Counted from the stretch's first letter, positions 24,167 to 35,407 are shown. The stretch: DNA of 64,000 nucleotides from Romanomermis culicivorax (GCA_963922205.1 CAWUHX010000296.1:349394-413393), one strand, 5' to 3'. Program-made: numbers and translations. The notes: a model not told the origin generated them from the sequence alone.

Positions 24167-25725
24167 TGTCCAAATAGAAAGCATTGGAAATTAATGATAA
24201 TTTATCAATTTCAGATGATTCCGAGGTAGATGTGCCAGGGGAACCTGTTTCATGGGAGGACGATAAAGAACTTATTTTACCTCCATTATTTGATGAAATG
24301 CAAGCAAAAATTTTGCCAAAATTCGGCCAAATCAAGGCCTAGAATCTGGACTATCAGACAGCGAATAATCGGATGGTCCGCAGTTCAACAAAGATGATTT
24401 TGAGGATGTCCCATATTCAGAATCGGATGCTGGAGATGATGATTCAGAAGCAGATGTGGAAAATGTTTCGGATGATTTTTTTAATGGGCGAAAATGGTAA
24501 GTAGTGAGAAAACATTCATACATTGGTGCTCCCCTCCCAAACGCTCGCCCCCCTCCCCCAGCTACAGATATGATTTTGGCAGAAATGTGGCTTTACTGAT
24601 CATAATTTTTGACTTTTTAGTGGTTGATATTGGGTTTTTTTCTATTTGATGCATCAATTTATTGCAGAAAAGTGGATGAAAACAATGCTCCCGAGAAGAA
24701 ATTAGGGGAAAAGTGCGAAAAATGCACGTTTTCAAATTCTTATCAGAATTTAAAAATTTTTATGTCGTAATGGACTTGACAACAAGTTTGCAAAAAGCTG
24801 ACCGAATTGTCACATCTGACAATTTTTTTACATCAGCACCATTGGTGGACAAATTATAGGATGAGTCAACTTATATTGTTGGCACCATTCGGAAAAATCA
24901 GAAAGAGATTCCAGATGAATTTTGCATGGGCAAACTTCCGGAAAAAACGTAGGAGTTTTTGTTTTCCGATTATCGAACGTTGGTACACTATCAGGGCAAG
25001 CCAAACAAAGCCATTTATCTACTTTCAACACGCCATCATGATACACAAATCTCAAAAGGAGGTGATGGTAAACCGACGATAATTTTGGATTACATTAAGT
25101 CGAAAGGAGGCGTTGACACATTTGATATGATGGTTAAAAAATATTTGAGTAAGAGCATTGAGTATTTTCAATAATTATTTTATTTTTATGATTTCTTTTC
25201 TCAGCAAAACTTAGAAATTCTCGTTGGCCTATGCGTGTTTTTTTCTGGATTTTAGACCCAGCTGCATCGAATGCATACCACATTTACCAATTTCGTAATT
25301 TCGAAAATATTGGCGAAAATATTCAAGGAACGAGTCAAATAGTGAAAAATGTCCCAGACACGCGGTAAAATTCTTTTTTATTTTTTTATTATTTTTATTT
25401 TTTCTTTTTTAGGCTCAAATTTTTATGTGTGCTATCCTACTCCTTGATGCACCTGCAACAAAATGTCAGAAGCCAGTCCAATCACTGGTATGCAAAAAAC
25501 ATCCCAAAAATCAGCAAATTGCATGACAACATTGCCAAAAAATACAAAACAGGACCAAATACGGTGAGAGTAGCTCCCAAATATGAAGATAAAGCCATCG
25601 CAAGAACAAGGTGTGAACCCTGCGGCAGAAATAGTGACCACAAAATGAGAATATGCTGCTGAAAATGCCGTAAACCAATTTGCAGTGATCATTCCATCAC
25701 TTATTGCTGTGATTGTTGTGATTAG
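24167..25725 (+). pseudogene. piggyBac transposase 2, decayed (copy A)
   Basis: A second, divergent piggyBac transposase on the opposite strand from the first. An acidic N-terminal region (DDSEVDVPGEPVSWEDD, then DDFEDVPYSESDAGDDDSE) fits the family's usual acidic start. The middle, with the first catalytic aspartate, is missing. Then come IVTSDNFFTSAPLVDKL (second aspartate), TYIVGTIRKN, NKAIYLLSTRHHD, SKGGVDTFDMM (third aspartate), NSRWPMRVFFWILDPAASNA and a C-terminal cysteine-rich domain (RCEPCGRNSDHKMRICC, then KCRKPICSDH). Clean introns lie at 25,149-25,204 (56 bp) and 25,365-25,412 (48 bp). Lesions include TAG at codon 4, a frameshift near 24,338, a TAA soon after, TAG after VDKL, TAG after PEKT and TGA inside the cysteine domain. 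Confidence 0.8.
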
Positions 25726-25850
25726 TGAATTTTTTTACGCAATTTAACGTTTTTATCATTAAAATAAATGTTTCCATGCAGCTTTTGTAAAGAAAACACA
25801 AAAAAGGGGTGTTGGGTCCAACAGACCCCATACGGTATTTTAAGGGTTAA

Positions 25851-27280
25851 CTATACCACTTGTTATTTTGATATCTTAGAAGCCAAAAATTCCAAACATC
25901 AATGATGACTCATTGTAAGCCCCTCTAGCACCCTTGTCTATAACTATCCATCAACTCCTTGAATTTTTTGTAACATGTAATGAGGTCAGATGTGTGCATT
26001 TTATGGGATATTTCACTGCTGTTTATTGGATCTTTGGCTCTATGGCCATATTAATGCTTTCTATGTCTATGTGTTAATGAGGGTGTGGGAGATGAGCAAC
26101 TGAAAAAATTCACAGACCTTCCTACTAAATATGCATAGAATCCATCAAAAATACTGTTTTCAAAAAAGTTCCCTAAAGGGTGTTCCATGTTTTTCCAATT
26201 CAAGCCAGAGGGAATATCCAGGGTTTAAGGTAGAAGGGTTAAAACGTTTTACCCCCACATGTACGTGTGTGCTTGAAATTGATCTTCTGGACATCTTCTA
26301 CCCAAACCATCATCAAATTTCATTTATTGGAAGCATCTTGATCGAGAATTTTTACTTTTAGTTTGGAAAGTTATTGAAAAAAGTGATCATTTCGATTATA
26401 AAATTAGTCTTTTTGGATGAAAAATCGTTCTCTAAAACAAATAATTCTGGACCAGTGCTTCCTTGTTGAAAATGATAAAAATTTGCATTAAAATTCGGTA
26501 TTTCTTGATTATTGTTTTTCTGAAATATTTCTTCCCGTAAAATGATCTCATCGATGATACTTGACCTTTTTCTAATAGAAAATTTAACGTTTTTATACTG
26601 TTCTTCCGATCAAAGATGATAATTTCACATCAATAATTTTGTAATTTTTTTCAATTTTACAATTTTTAGTAGAATTTTTTAAAAATTTGTAGAAAAAGTG
26701 GAAAATTCAACATTCGAAAAAATTTCTCTTATAACAGTGTCTTCTGTGCTTCAACCATCTGTGAAAAATTTAAAACATTATTCAAAAAATTTCAAAATTG
26801 TTGATTGAAAAAAAAGATTAAAAATTAATTTCATAAGAATTTTATGCTAAAAATTATTTATTCTTGACATTTCATGCTTCTTTATTGCTGAATTTGAATA
26901 CATTTTTTGTTGATATCACATTAATGAATGTTCTAGGCAGTCATTTACTCTACGGTATTACGATAATTTTCGGGCATTTGAGTATTGTATACTTTGATCG
27001 TGAAAACTGTTGTCCTTGTTCTACTTTTCTTATAATATTTTTGCAGTAACTATTTAATGTTTTCACGGATTTCTACAGTAATAAATATGACACTAGAATT
27101 TTCATATTTTTTGGATTGAATTTCCAAAATGAACCTCCACAGGCCATTTTCAATTTGGTCCGATTGAAGCTTAAAGAATTATTTCATGGAAAATCACCTT
27201 GATCAAATTGATCAGACTGAAAAAAGGAATAAAACTGATGGGAAATCAGGCAGGGTGAGAAAAATTGATATTTTCTAAAA
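25851..27280. other. AT-rich stretch, nothing recognised (copy A)
   Basis: Open frames up to 76 codons, without motifs. Duplicate at 58,930-60,359. Confidence 0.45.
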
Positions 27281-28130
27281 TTTTTTAGCTCCTTTTTCCA
27301 AATTTTTTATATTTTAACTTTTTTCAAGATTTTTTTCAACTGTTTGCTCTTCCAATTGTTTCACTTTTCCAATTATTTTCTTCTAGTCTTTCCATACGTT
27401 CTCCTCCTCGTTTCCTTTTGTCAGATTTCCCTTTTTCTTTCTGTTATCTTCTTTATAATCTTGTTTTCCCTTTAATTTTTTTTTCTTTGCGAATTTTTCC
27501 CCATTTTTTAATTCTTTGCTAATTTTTCCCCATTTTTTAATTTTTTGCTCATTTTTCTTAACATTTTCCAAATTTTCTTTTTTTCCCAAATTCCTTTTTG
27601 TAGGATCGGATTTTTAATTTTTTTTGTTTTTTTCCCATTTCTCCTTTGCAAGTTTTCTATATTTTATTTTTTCCATCATTTTTATTCTCTCCAAATTCAT
27701 TTTCTTCACTATTTGTTTACTAATTTTCTTCAATTTTTACTGATTTGCTTTTTTTCGAAATTCTATACTAAAATTTTGTTTCTTATCTAACCACATTGTT
27801 TGTTTTCTTTTTGTTTCTTATCTAACCACATTGTTTGTTTTTTATCATTTTTCTAATAAACTTTTTCCTCAATTTTTTTCCTTTTCCCAGTTTTCTTTCG
27901 AATTCTTTCTTTGCAAATTTTCTATTTTCGAATTTTTCATTTTTTGCAAATTTTCTATTTAATTTTTTTCATGTTTTCTATCTTCATTTTTCCAGAATTT
28001 TTCTATTCAAAGTTTTCTTTCACGTTTTAAAATTTTTTTCCAAATTTTCATGTCTTCCTTTCTGATTTAGTGTCCTTCTCCCAAATATTTTTTTCTCCCA
28101 TTGTTTCCAATTATTTCATTTTCAGATAAT
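27281..28130. repeat. T-rich low-complexity tract with short tandem units (copy A)
   Basis: The tract is overwhelmingly T with interspersed C and A. Units such as TTTGCTAATTTTTCCCC repeat at about 27,487, 27,516 and 27,545. A 35-bp unit with CTTATCTAACCACATTG is tandemly doubled at 27,776-27,842. The Phe-rich open frames here are an effect of composition. Duplicate at 60,360-61,209. Confidence 0.75.
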
Positions 28131-29487
28131 TATAAAATCACTGTTTATAAGCTGGTCTAGCTGAACTAATTTAAAGACTCATGATTTGACTGAATAGAAT
28201 TTCACAATTAAATATAATGTGGAAAATGAAAGTAAAATAAAACGAAATCCTCCAACAAAGAATGTTGATTGATTTTTCCAATATTTTCAGAAATTGCCAA
28301 CAAAAATATAAAGAAATTCATGATAAATTTTGAAATAATCTCTGATATGATCATCAGAGGCATAATTTCACTAAATTTCTAAGGTTAGTTTCTTGAATTT
28401 AAATTTGAATTTTCGGAATTGAACTGTCATTTTTGACCACAAAAAATAGAAAAATGTAAATTTTCTAATGAAAAATAGTGTGAATGGTCAGCTCTGATGT
28501 GTACAAACATTCATTTCATGTTAGAAAAAAGGAAGATTCGCGTAAGAAAGTGATTGATTTGAAACTGAAAAAAAATCAAAAATGTCAATTTTTGATAGAA
28601 AATTGATATTTTGGATTAAGACTTGTAATCTTTATCATGCATGCAGTAAAAAACTTCACATTCTACAAAAATATTGTGCGAAATTTCATCACTATTTTTC
28701 TCTTTCCAGCTTGACTAGAGTCCATTTTTGTTGTTCATCGATGAACTGACCATGATCTGTTGAAAAAATAAAGTGAAAAAATTGACACTTGAGAAAAATA
28801 CTTAAATCACCCTGAATTAAAAGAATCGACATTGTAAATTTTAAGGCATATTATTTAAAAAAATTTTTTTTCTTTAGTTTAATTACTATTCTCTAAAAAT
28901 CTCATCAATTTTTGTTTTTTTAATTTTTTTACTTTCAGCCACGATCTTCAATCTTTTTGATCAATCTTTTTTACACTTTGACTTTCTGGAATTTCTGTTT
29001 TTTCTTAATCATCATTTTGACTTTTTGAATTTTCAAATTTTGAACCCGTGAGTGACTGAATTTTTAGTATATTTTCCTCTTATTTCATTTTTGAATTTTT
29101 TTTGACGTTTTCAAATTTTTCAGATTTTTTTCTACTTTCAAAATTTCATGACTTTTGATATCCATGACCAAAATTAACTATATGTTGCTCAGTTAATTCG
29201 AAATTTCTTCAGGATCAGCATTTAATAACAATGTCAAGTTGTCCAAATTGGAAAACTTTTACTCAGAAAAATTTTATAAAGAAATTCCAAAAGAGACAAA
29301 CATCAAAGAAACAAAAAATGATGCAAAAACTAAAAAAACTAAACTGAAAAAAACAAAAGAAAAAAAAGAAAATTAGAAGATACAAAAAATGAACATTGAA
29401 GAAAAAACTGACAAAAATAAAAAGTTGGAAACCCAAAAAACAAAACAATGAAAAAAAGTAGCTCTTACAATCATGAATCTTTTGGGC
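28131..29487. other. AT-rich stretch, nothing recognised (copy A)
   Basis: T-runs and A-runs dominate, with an A-rich patch at 29,275-29,460. No gene. Confidence 0.45.
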
Positions 29488-29550
29488 TTATGAGCCTTTC
29501 ACAGTTAAAAGCTTTTTGCACTTATGAGCCTTTTGCACTTATGAACCTTT
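29488..29550 (+). repeat. CTTATGAGCC minisatellite (left side of module)
   Basis: Three units with the core CTTATGAGCCTTT or CTTATGAACCTTT, followed by CACAG or GCACT, lie at 29,487-29,553. Related units (GCTTATGAGCTATTCACAC, GGCTTATGAACC) reappear at 31,030-31,095, on the other side of the module that starts at ~29,564. Confidence 0.6.
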
Positions 29551-29699
29551 CACAGCAGGAAGGTGTCACATTAACTGAAATTGGGAGCCATGTCACATTA
29601 AGTAAATTGGTGATCAGTCACATTGATGGGAAAACCCATACCATATCCCATAGGAAATATGGCCATGACACTGCAAGTGACATGCTGTGACCCCATGGG

Positions 29700-29993
29700 G
29701 TGGCTCCATTGATATATTCAGTTCGGGAACCTAACCCAGCTGGTACTACCACAGGTAAACCTATGGTGTACCTCGGCCTTGTCCTAGGGTTCTGCTGTAG
29801 AATAATGGACAACGCGGCAGGGTCAGGGGTGCCAATCCCTAGTCCTCATTCACTGAGAATGAGGGACGGTGCCATTCCTGAACAGCGTACTGTAGGGGAA
29901 CCGATTGTTAACCTAAATCCCCTTATTGGCCCTGACCTTAAGGGTCTGAGGGCTTTCTCTAGTGAGGGTACTTCCAAGGGAAAACTAGCTTAA
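29700..29993 (+). CDS. unidentified 97-codon frame in the module (copy A)
   Basis: The frame encodes a Gly/Pro-rich protein (VREPNPAGTTTGKPMVYLGL...) with no recognised domain, ending just before a purine-rich stretch. The frame is identical in copy B (62,779-63,072), which says little because that DNA is near-identical anyway. Coding status is uncertain. Confidence 0.25.
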   Translation: MAPLIYSVREPNPAGTTTGKPMVYLGLVLGFCCRIMDNAAGSGVPIPSPHSLRMRDGAIPEQRTVGEPIVNLNPLIGPDLKGLRAFSSEGTSKGKLA

Positions 29994-30443
29994 GGAGGAT
30001 TCCCACAAATATACCCTCAACAATAATAACCCCTGAGAAGACTCACTAAATCCTCTTCTCAAAGTACTCCACACTGGGCAACGGGTTCAAGGGTCAAAGC
30101 ATGGGTCCTATGGACGGCAGTGAGTGGGTACGGGAATCTGGAGTGATTCGATGTAGAAGGGAATGCGGCTGCTGGTCGGCAGGCGGTGGTAACAAACGTT
30201 TCCTCGGGGAGGGCGACAGGGGTTCTCAATCAACGGGGACGGGGGTGAACTCCTATGATTGGGTTACTGTAACCGGCAACCTGCGGGAGACCGAAGGCGA
30301 GAGTATGCAAATTTATTAACAGGGGGCGAATGCAGTTGAAATACGTAAATTATAATACGATGATGAGCGGCAAACGCGAAACGTAGGATGTAAATGCAAC
30401 AAGACGATTAGAGTCGAAGACAAGACACAAAAATGACAAAACA

Positions 30444-30737
30444 AGCCCTTATAAGGGCTCCATAAACTACAGTATGCCTTGGGCAGAGTTAACACTCCCC
30501 CAAGCTAAATTCTGCAGCCGAAATCACTGCAGAAGATGCCTATGGTCACATAGACATTTTCCTGTTCACAACGTTAAGCATTGGGGCGAGTTTTCACTCT
30601 CCATGCTTAACATAGGAACGTCATCTGGTGAGAATTTCAAACTAGTCGTTTCACATTGCGAAAAGTCACTAGTTTTTACTGTTTAGAGGTGCACGTTGTG
30701 CTCCAAATACAGTGATGAGCTCGGAGAGATTATCTCT
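30444..30737 (+). other. cluster of at least seven perfect short hairpins (copy A)
   Basis: In order: AGCCCTTATAAGGGCT (30,444-30,459, full palindrome); CTTGGG..CCCAAG (30,478-30,504) with inner GAGT..ACTC; TTCTGCAG..CTGCAGAA (30,510-30,534); CTATG..CATAG (30,540-30,553); GTTAAGCAT..ATGCTTAAC (30,573-30,611), again with inner GAGT..ACTC; AAACTAGT..ACTAGTTT (30,639-30,675); AGAGAT-T-ATCTCT (30,725-30,737). Two share the nested design of a 4-bp GAGT/ACTC stem inside a longer stem. The arrangement suggests a structured RNA leader or protein-binding array. Counterpart at 63,524-63,817. Confidence 0.6.
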
Positions 30738-30995
30738 AACGGAAATTCTTGACTAGCGGATACATACCGTAGTCTACGTTTGCAATAGAAAATAATAAAT
30801 CAAAACGGAAATAAAATGTGCGCAAATGAAACAGAAACGAAACATAAAAAGTACACACAGAAATAGCATGTAAAAATCATAAAAGTGAAACGTAAAATTG
30901 AGGTTAATTAATGTAACACAAAACGTGATGAAAAACATAAGAAAAATTGTGATGTGAATCATGTGACGTTCGGCGAAATTCGTCCGCATGTGACA

Positions 30996-32423
30996 GAGGA
31001 TAGAACACAATTAAGCACATACTATTTTCATGCTTATGAGCTATTCACACTTATGTGCTGATTCACTGTTGTGGGCAGTTGGGGCTTATGAACCTAAATC
31101 GTTAATTTCAGAATCTTTTCACCTTAATTCATACATTCTTTCCAGGCTTTTCACTTCTATGCTAATGATGGACTTGTAAACAATATCCACAATGTGCATG
31201 CAACCTGCATGCTGGGCTTATGTTACAATATTTATCAGTAGAATACATACATGATATTTATAAAAGGGAATGTTCTGCTTTGGGGACATTCTGTTCAGGG
31301 ATTTTTCCTTGGAGTCCTTTTGTTGGAGATGTTTTGTGTTGAAGAAATCTTGAAGGGAACAGTTTGTTCAGAGAATATTTTCTTAGGATATTCTGATGTA
31401 GCCATTATGCTTGGGATATTTTGTACTGAGACATTTCATATGCTAGGGATATGCTGCTGGAGACCTTTTGTATTGGCATCCTGAGAATAAATTCCCAAAA
31501 TAAGTTTCTCTACAAAGTTGATTTCGATGGTCTGCTGATGCCAAATGATACACTGTAGTATTCTCTTCAACAGATACTAAACAAAAAGGAAGTATTAACA
31601 ACTTCCAGACTGCTGAGTGTACTTCAATACACAACAAAAATTAAAATTCTTTGGTGACTGATAGCATCTATGATGATATAGTGTGCCATAGATGTTGACA
31701 GGTAAACTGAATCATGAAAGCTTATTCCCGACTGATCTGTTCTTGCAGAGAAGCTAAGTTACTGTCAACTCGACTGATGGTTCACAATTACTTTTTCAAT
31801 GAATGGAACATGCCCATGTAAGCTGACATAATTTTTGTACTGAACAAACTACTAAAATGGCATCATTAACCAAATGCCAGAAAGCTTGAATTGAATATTT
31901 GGCTGAGATAAGGAACTATTGTTCTCTGGGTACAGAATGCTGCAATCCATATACTACTCAGAGAATAAACTGTGTAATTATTGCACATTGTGGAATCACT
32001 ACAATCAAGGTGCAATATATGAATGACTTTTCACAGCCAAGAAAAATTACAGTGAATCAGGGAAAGTAAAGATTTAATTGATAGCAGCAGGGATCTTTTC
32101 TTTCCATAATGGACCACCAATAATGCATTGGATGAGAAACATGAGATTTCAAAAAAAGTTCAACAAATTGATAAATGGAAGGATTATCCCAAGCACTTTT
32201 TTGGCTCCAAAATAATGACTAAGCACTTATATCAAAATTCTTGTAACTGCAAACATCCCATCCTTGTGAATGTTTCACTAAGATCAAAGCTCCTCTTACA
32301 TTGGATAAAGATTTGTCGGTGTGTTTATAAAACTTCGATACTAGCAATATCCAGTTACACAAACAATGAGTACAGGTGAATATGAAAATTTTGTGTAACC
32401 TTAAAAATTAATTTCGATCTTTC
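30996..32423. other. non-coding stretch with degenerate short repeats
   Basis: At 31,250-31,480 words such as GGGATATTTTGTACTGA, GGAGATGTTTTGTGTTGA and AGGGATATGCTG recur every ~20-40 bp, like an old minisatellite. The rest shows no gene. A frame at 32,128-32,379 (83 codons) has no motif. Confidence 0.35.
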
Positions 32424-32550
32424 ATAGGCTTAGGTTTAGGCTCTGGCTTAGATTATGGCGGAATCTTAGGAAGTGTAGACTAAGGCTTGGGCTATGGCTC
32501 AGATATTGGCCTAGAGTTAGACTTTGGTTAGACTCAGGCTGGAGCAGAGA
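32424..32550 (+). repeat. degenerate TTAGGC/GGCTTAG repeats
   Basis: Words ATAGGCTTAGG, TTTAGGCTCTGGCTTAG, ACTAAGGCTTGGGCTATGGC, GGCCTAGAGTTAG and GGTTAGACTCAGGC follow one another over ~125 bp. This looks like a decayed short tandem array related to TTAGGC. Confidence 0.45.
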
Positions 32551-34078
32551 CTTATGCCCAGGTGTACATCCTGAGACAATGGGGTGCTTACCAAAAAATT
32601 TGACCATGAAAATGTTGCTCTAGGTAATGGCCATTTTATGCATTATTTGAGGTAATAGAATGTTTAAGATATACCTTTGAAGTAACAAATCCAAGGCATT
32701 TATGAGTAGAGTAGAAGAAAATGCTCCTTAATTGCTGAACAGGGGGTGAGAACTGACATCTAGTCAGAACATTAGTACAAACATATATTTTTGCTTATAT
32801 TTTCAGGATACACAAATCAACACAACATTAGCAATGGCCAACTTCAGGAAAAGTGAAATGCACAACAGCAATCACAAAATATTAGTGACTTTTGCTCCAC
32901 TTTTAGGGCTAAAAGCCAGGTGCATGTCTTAACAACAGAATATGCCTAGGGAAGCAGATTGCAGACATAGAAACCACATTTTTTGACAAATTTTTCCCCT
33001 CTGAAAGGCATATGCAGAGTGCAGTTCCTAGGCTATCCCTTCAGAAACCAAAATTTGTGTTTGGGATGCACTTATTGTAGCAGACTTTTCATTCATGCAA
33101 ATTGTAAAAATGGTGAGTATGCATCATAATGCTGGCATGACTGCCTTTGAAAGGCTATCTGCCACATGATAAGGTCATTCTCACAAGTTTATCTTTTTTG
33201 TGTGAGCTGCTTACTAGTCATATTGTTAGTTCTTTCATGCATGAGGCTTGGAAACCATCTTTTATTTATTATTTATTGTTGAGAAGGACCCCTTTGAGGC
33301 ATATTTTCTCTGACAACAGCGTCTCACATTACCGACTTTTACAAGGACCATTGAGTAAGGATTTGCAGAGTACCATGATAGTTTTTTGGATGCAAGCTTT
33401 CGGTTTCCAGTTACTGTGCATTAGCTTATACAGTAGCTGAAGGTTGTGTTTAGTCTGCTAGAGAATTGTTGTTCTTTACATATAGGGATATCCTTTGAGT
33501 GGCCTATAGTAATCAGTCAGCTACAAGCATTTTTAATTGTATTGCTGATGTATTTTGACCTGAGCTGAGACCTAAACATAACATGCGCTAAAAACAGATT
33601 TTCCCTCATCTGCAGTTCACCCTTCAGTCAAACCACACCCAAAAAAATATGGGTTTCATGGAGTTCACCATTTTTGTATGTACCTGGCATTCTGAGACAA
33701 GGCTCCATCCTTTTCATTTTTGACACATTTCACCATTTAGCCATTCCCCCAGATTGCTCCAGGATTTCTTGCTCTACATTTTTTTACATCTTCTAATAAT
33801 ATCAATAACAATTATTTATTGTGATTTTATGAAGCATCAAAAGCAAATAGAACAACAATCATTGATTAATTTGCTGCCAGAATTTTTCTTCAACATTCTT
33901 CCAAAAGTGATAAAACTTTACTTTTGCAACTTGACCTCCAGATTCCATATTGAGGAAAAAAGATTAATCACCAGCTTTTACAAATGTGTGATCAAAACAC
34001 AATTCAAAATGCCAGAAATCGTCAGATTCATTATGTTCATTCATGCAATTAAATCATAAATAGGATAAATCATCTTTG
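32551..34078. other. stretch without recognisable gene
   Basis: The open frames at 33,147-33,440 and 33,754-34,059 have no motif. They are Leu/Phe-rich and probably chance. Confidence 0.4.
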
Positions 34079-35237
34079 CTAATTTTTCCTCATTTTTTTA
34101 TTTTTTTTGCTCAAGTGCACCAAATTTCCGGCTTTATGATCTTTGACTCTACCGGAGGATGACATTGATGATTTGGCCATACGCCATGATGATTCGATCG
34201 CATTGGTGTGAACTCCTGTGTCCACATTCACAAACTCTTTTGAATGGTCCACTGTCCAATGGATGTAACCATTTTCCTGCAATATTGACATATGAAAATT
34301 AAAATCAATAATATAGCAAAAATATCAACTCACATCTAAACATTCATTGGCCTTCCACATGTCACTGTGGATCATTGTGCCAGTCTCAATGTGTTTTTGG
34401 ATGATTGGCAATAGGGTGTGCTATGAGCAATCCTTGACAGGCACCATGAACACGCAACCACTGCCACGCTCATAAATACCAAAACCCCAAGTGCCGTCTA
34501 GGTGATGACCTTAAAAATATGTAGTATAGTTGTTATCATGCATGTGCAGCTCCAAAATCTGGTGGGGTAAAGGGGGGGGCTACTCTCAGGTTTTAGGCCT
34601 TTTTTGAGCCAAAAATCCTGAAAAATTTGCCAAAACATTTCTTTTTCATGTATATACATGGAAAAATTTCTGACTACAAAACTTAGGGGGATTTGTACCC
34701 CCCCATACCTGCTCTCCTTGCCAATGTGTGGGGGTGATTCCAAAATATTTTTGAACAATGTAACATATTCTCACCCCAATGGTACTTGGATTTTACAAAT
34801 TCACACTCATCAATCTCAACAATCACACTGGGGCCACCGAACACTTCATTGTCTTTTGCCATAAACACATCCAAAACAACCTCACGGCAAAATGACGCCC
34901 AATCCACTAATGTATTTGGGCCCCCGATTCTGCGTTCCTTACCAATTATGCCCAAAGCAACCCCTTCAGACCAAAAAAGGGCAAATGACAATATCTTCCA
35001 TAATGGTAAATGAGAATGGGCGAAAAATGTACCCCACCTAGATAAAGGGAATTTTTTTACAAGTCGGTTCCCTTCCCAATTATCTTCCAAACTGTTATTT
35101 TCGGACTCCTTAAGATGCCAGCTATCCAGATCAGTTCGAAAATTCAGCCACTCCTTGTATTCAGGAACACATTTGCATAAAATTTGCACACTTGTCACAT
35201 ACTCCTTGTCACTACAGAAAAATCCCACCTTCTTCAA

Positions 35238-35297
35238 GAATCGAACCTGGTCCCTCAGTGTATAGACTTAGTGAGTTTACCACTACACCATTTCACC
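35238..35297 (-). repeat. tRNA-like sequence with Pol III A and B boxes
   Basis: On the minus strand TGGTGTAGTGGT (35,279-35,290) fits an A box, and GGTTCGATTC (35,238-35,247) is a perfect B box 31 bases further on, the spacing of a tRNA. The acceptor and anticodon stems do not pair properly, so it is more likely the head of a tRNA-derived SINE or a tRNA pseudogene. It lies in the large intron of the Merlin gene. Confidence 0.45.
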
Positions 35298-35407
35298 AGA
35301 AAGTATAAAAACTATATTCCTTTAAGACACTTGGTACTATTTTAACTAAACAACTTCATTTGGAAGAGCCTCAAAAGCACTGCCCCCTATGGGCACAGCT
35401 GCTGTAC

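Larger units (their letters stand above)
20912..25850. mobile_element. TTAA-bounded piggyBac segment with two transposase pseudogenes (copy A)
   Basis: The left boundary is TTAA followed by CCCTTCTTTGCGCGG (20,912-20,930). The right boundary is AAGGG followed by TTAA (25,842-25,850). TTAA target sites with CCCTT-type termini are the piggyBac signature. Next to the right end lies an inverted GGGTC..GACCC motif (25,815-25,829), common inside piggyBac ends. Only CCCTT is shared between the two termini. The two enclosed genes point away from each other and belong to different lineages, so this may be two adjacent elements whose facing 5' ends are lost rather than one element. Confidence 0.65.
13436..30879 (+). 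repeat. 17.4-kb direct duplication, copy A
   Basis: This segment is repeated in the same orientation at 46,479-63,959. Similarity starts abruptly at CTTTTTGC.TGGAAA just before 13,459. From there to about 18,310 the copies differ by frequent substitutions (a few percent by eye) and indels: copy B has ~42 extra bases at 46,745-46,786 and ~13 bases near 50,185, and lacks ~50 bases of A near 17,280. From ~18,310 to 30,879 I found only about half a dozen differences, some of them homopolymer or single-base indels. The offset between copies rises from 33,043 to 33,080. Copy A continues into unrelated sequence on both sides. Confidence 0.97.
29564..30995. mobile_element. GC-richer module of unknown type inserted in a minisatellite (copy A)
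   Basis: Composition changes sharply from the T-rich flanks to balanced sequence. The left edge has TGTCACAT (29,564-29,571) and the right edge has ATGTGACA (30,988-30,995), an 8-bp inverted pair. CTTATGAG units flank both sides. The module contains palindromes (ACCCCATGGGGT at 29,690), a 97-codon frame, and a dense cluster of hairpins at 30,444-30,737. I do not recognise it. A non-autonomous or 5'-end fragment of a retroelement would fit. Copy B holds it from 62,643 until the adapter cuts it at 63,959. Confidence 0.4.

Noticed and set aside
24167-25725. Several in-frame TAG codons in piggyBac 2 (and one in Merlin) as a sign of a reassigned stop codon
   Set aside because: TGA and TAA also interrupt the same genes, frameshifts are present, and TAG appears as the natural terminator of piggyBac 2 and Merlin. 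Ordinary decay is enough.
27545-28065. Phe/Leu-rich open frames that look like membrane proteins
   Set aside because: They are produced by the T-rich low-complexity tract; neighbouring frames look the same and there is no start context or domain.
13436-30879. A giant piggyBac-virus fusion element (Teratorn-like) as explanation of the duplicated 17.5 kb
   Set aside because: No viral genes are visible in the segment, the edges have no piggyBac termini, and the TTAA-bounded part covers only 4.9 kb of it.
35238-35297. Functional tRNA gene
   Set aside because: A and B boxes fit, but the acceptor, anticodon and part of the T stems do not pair.
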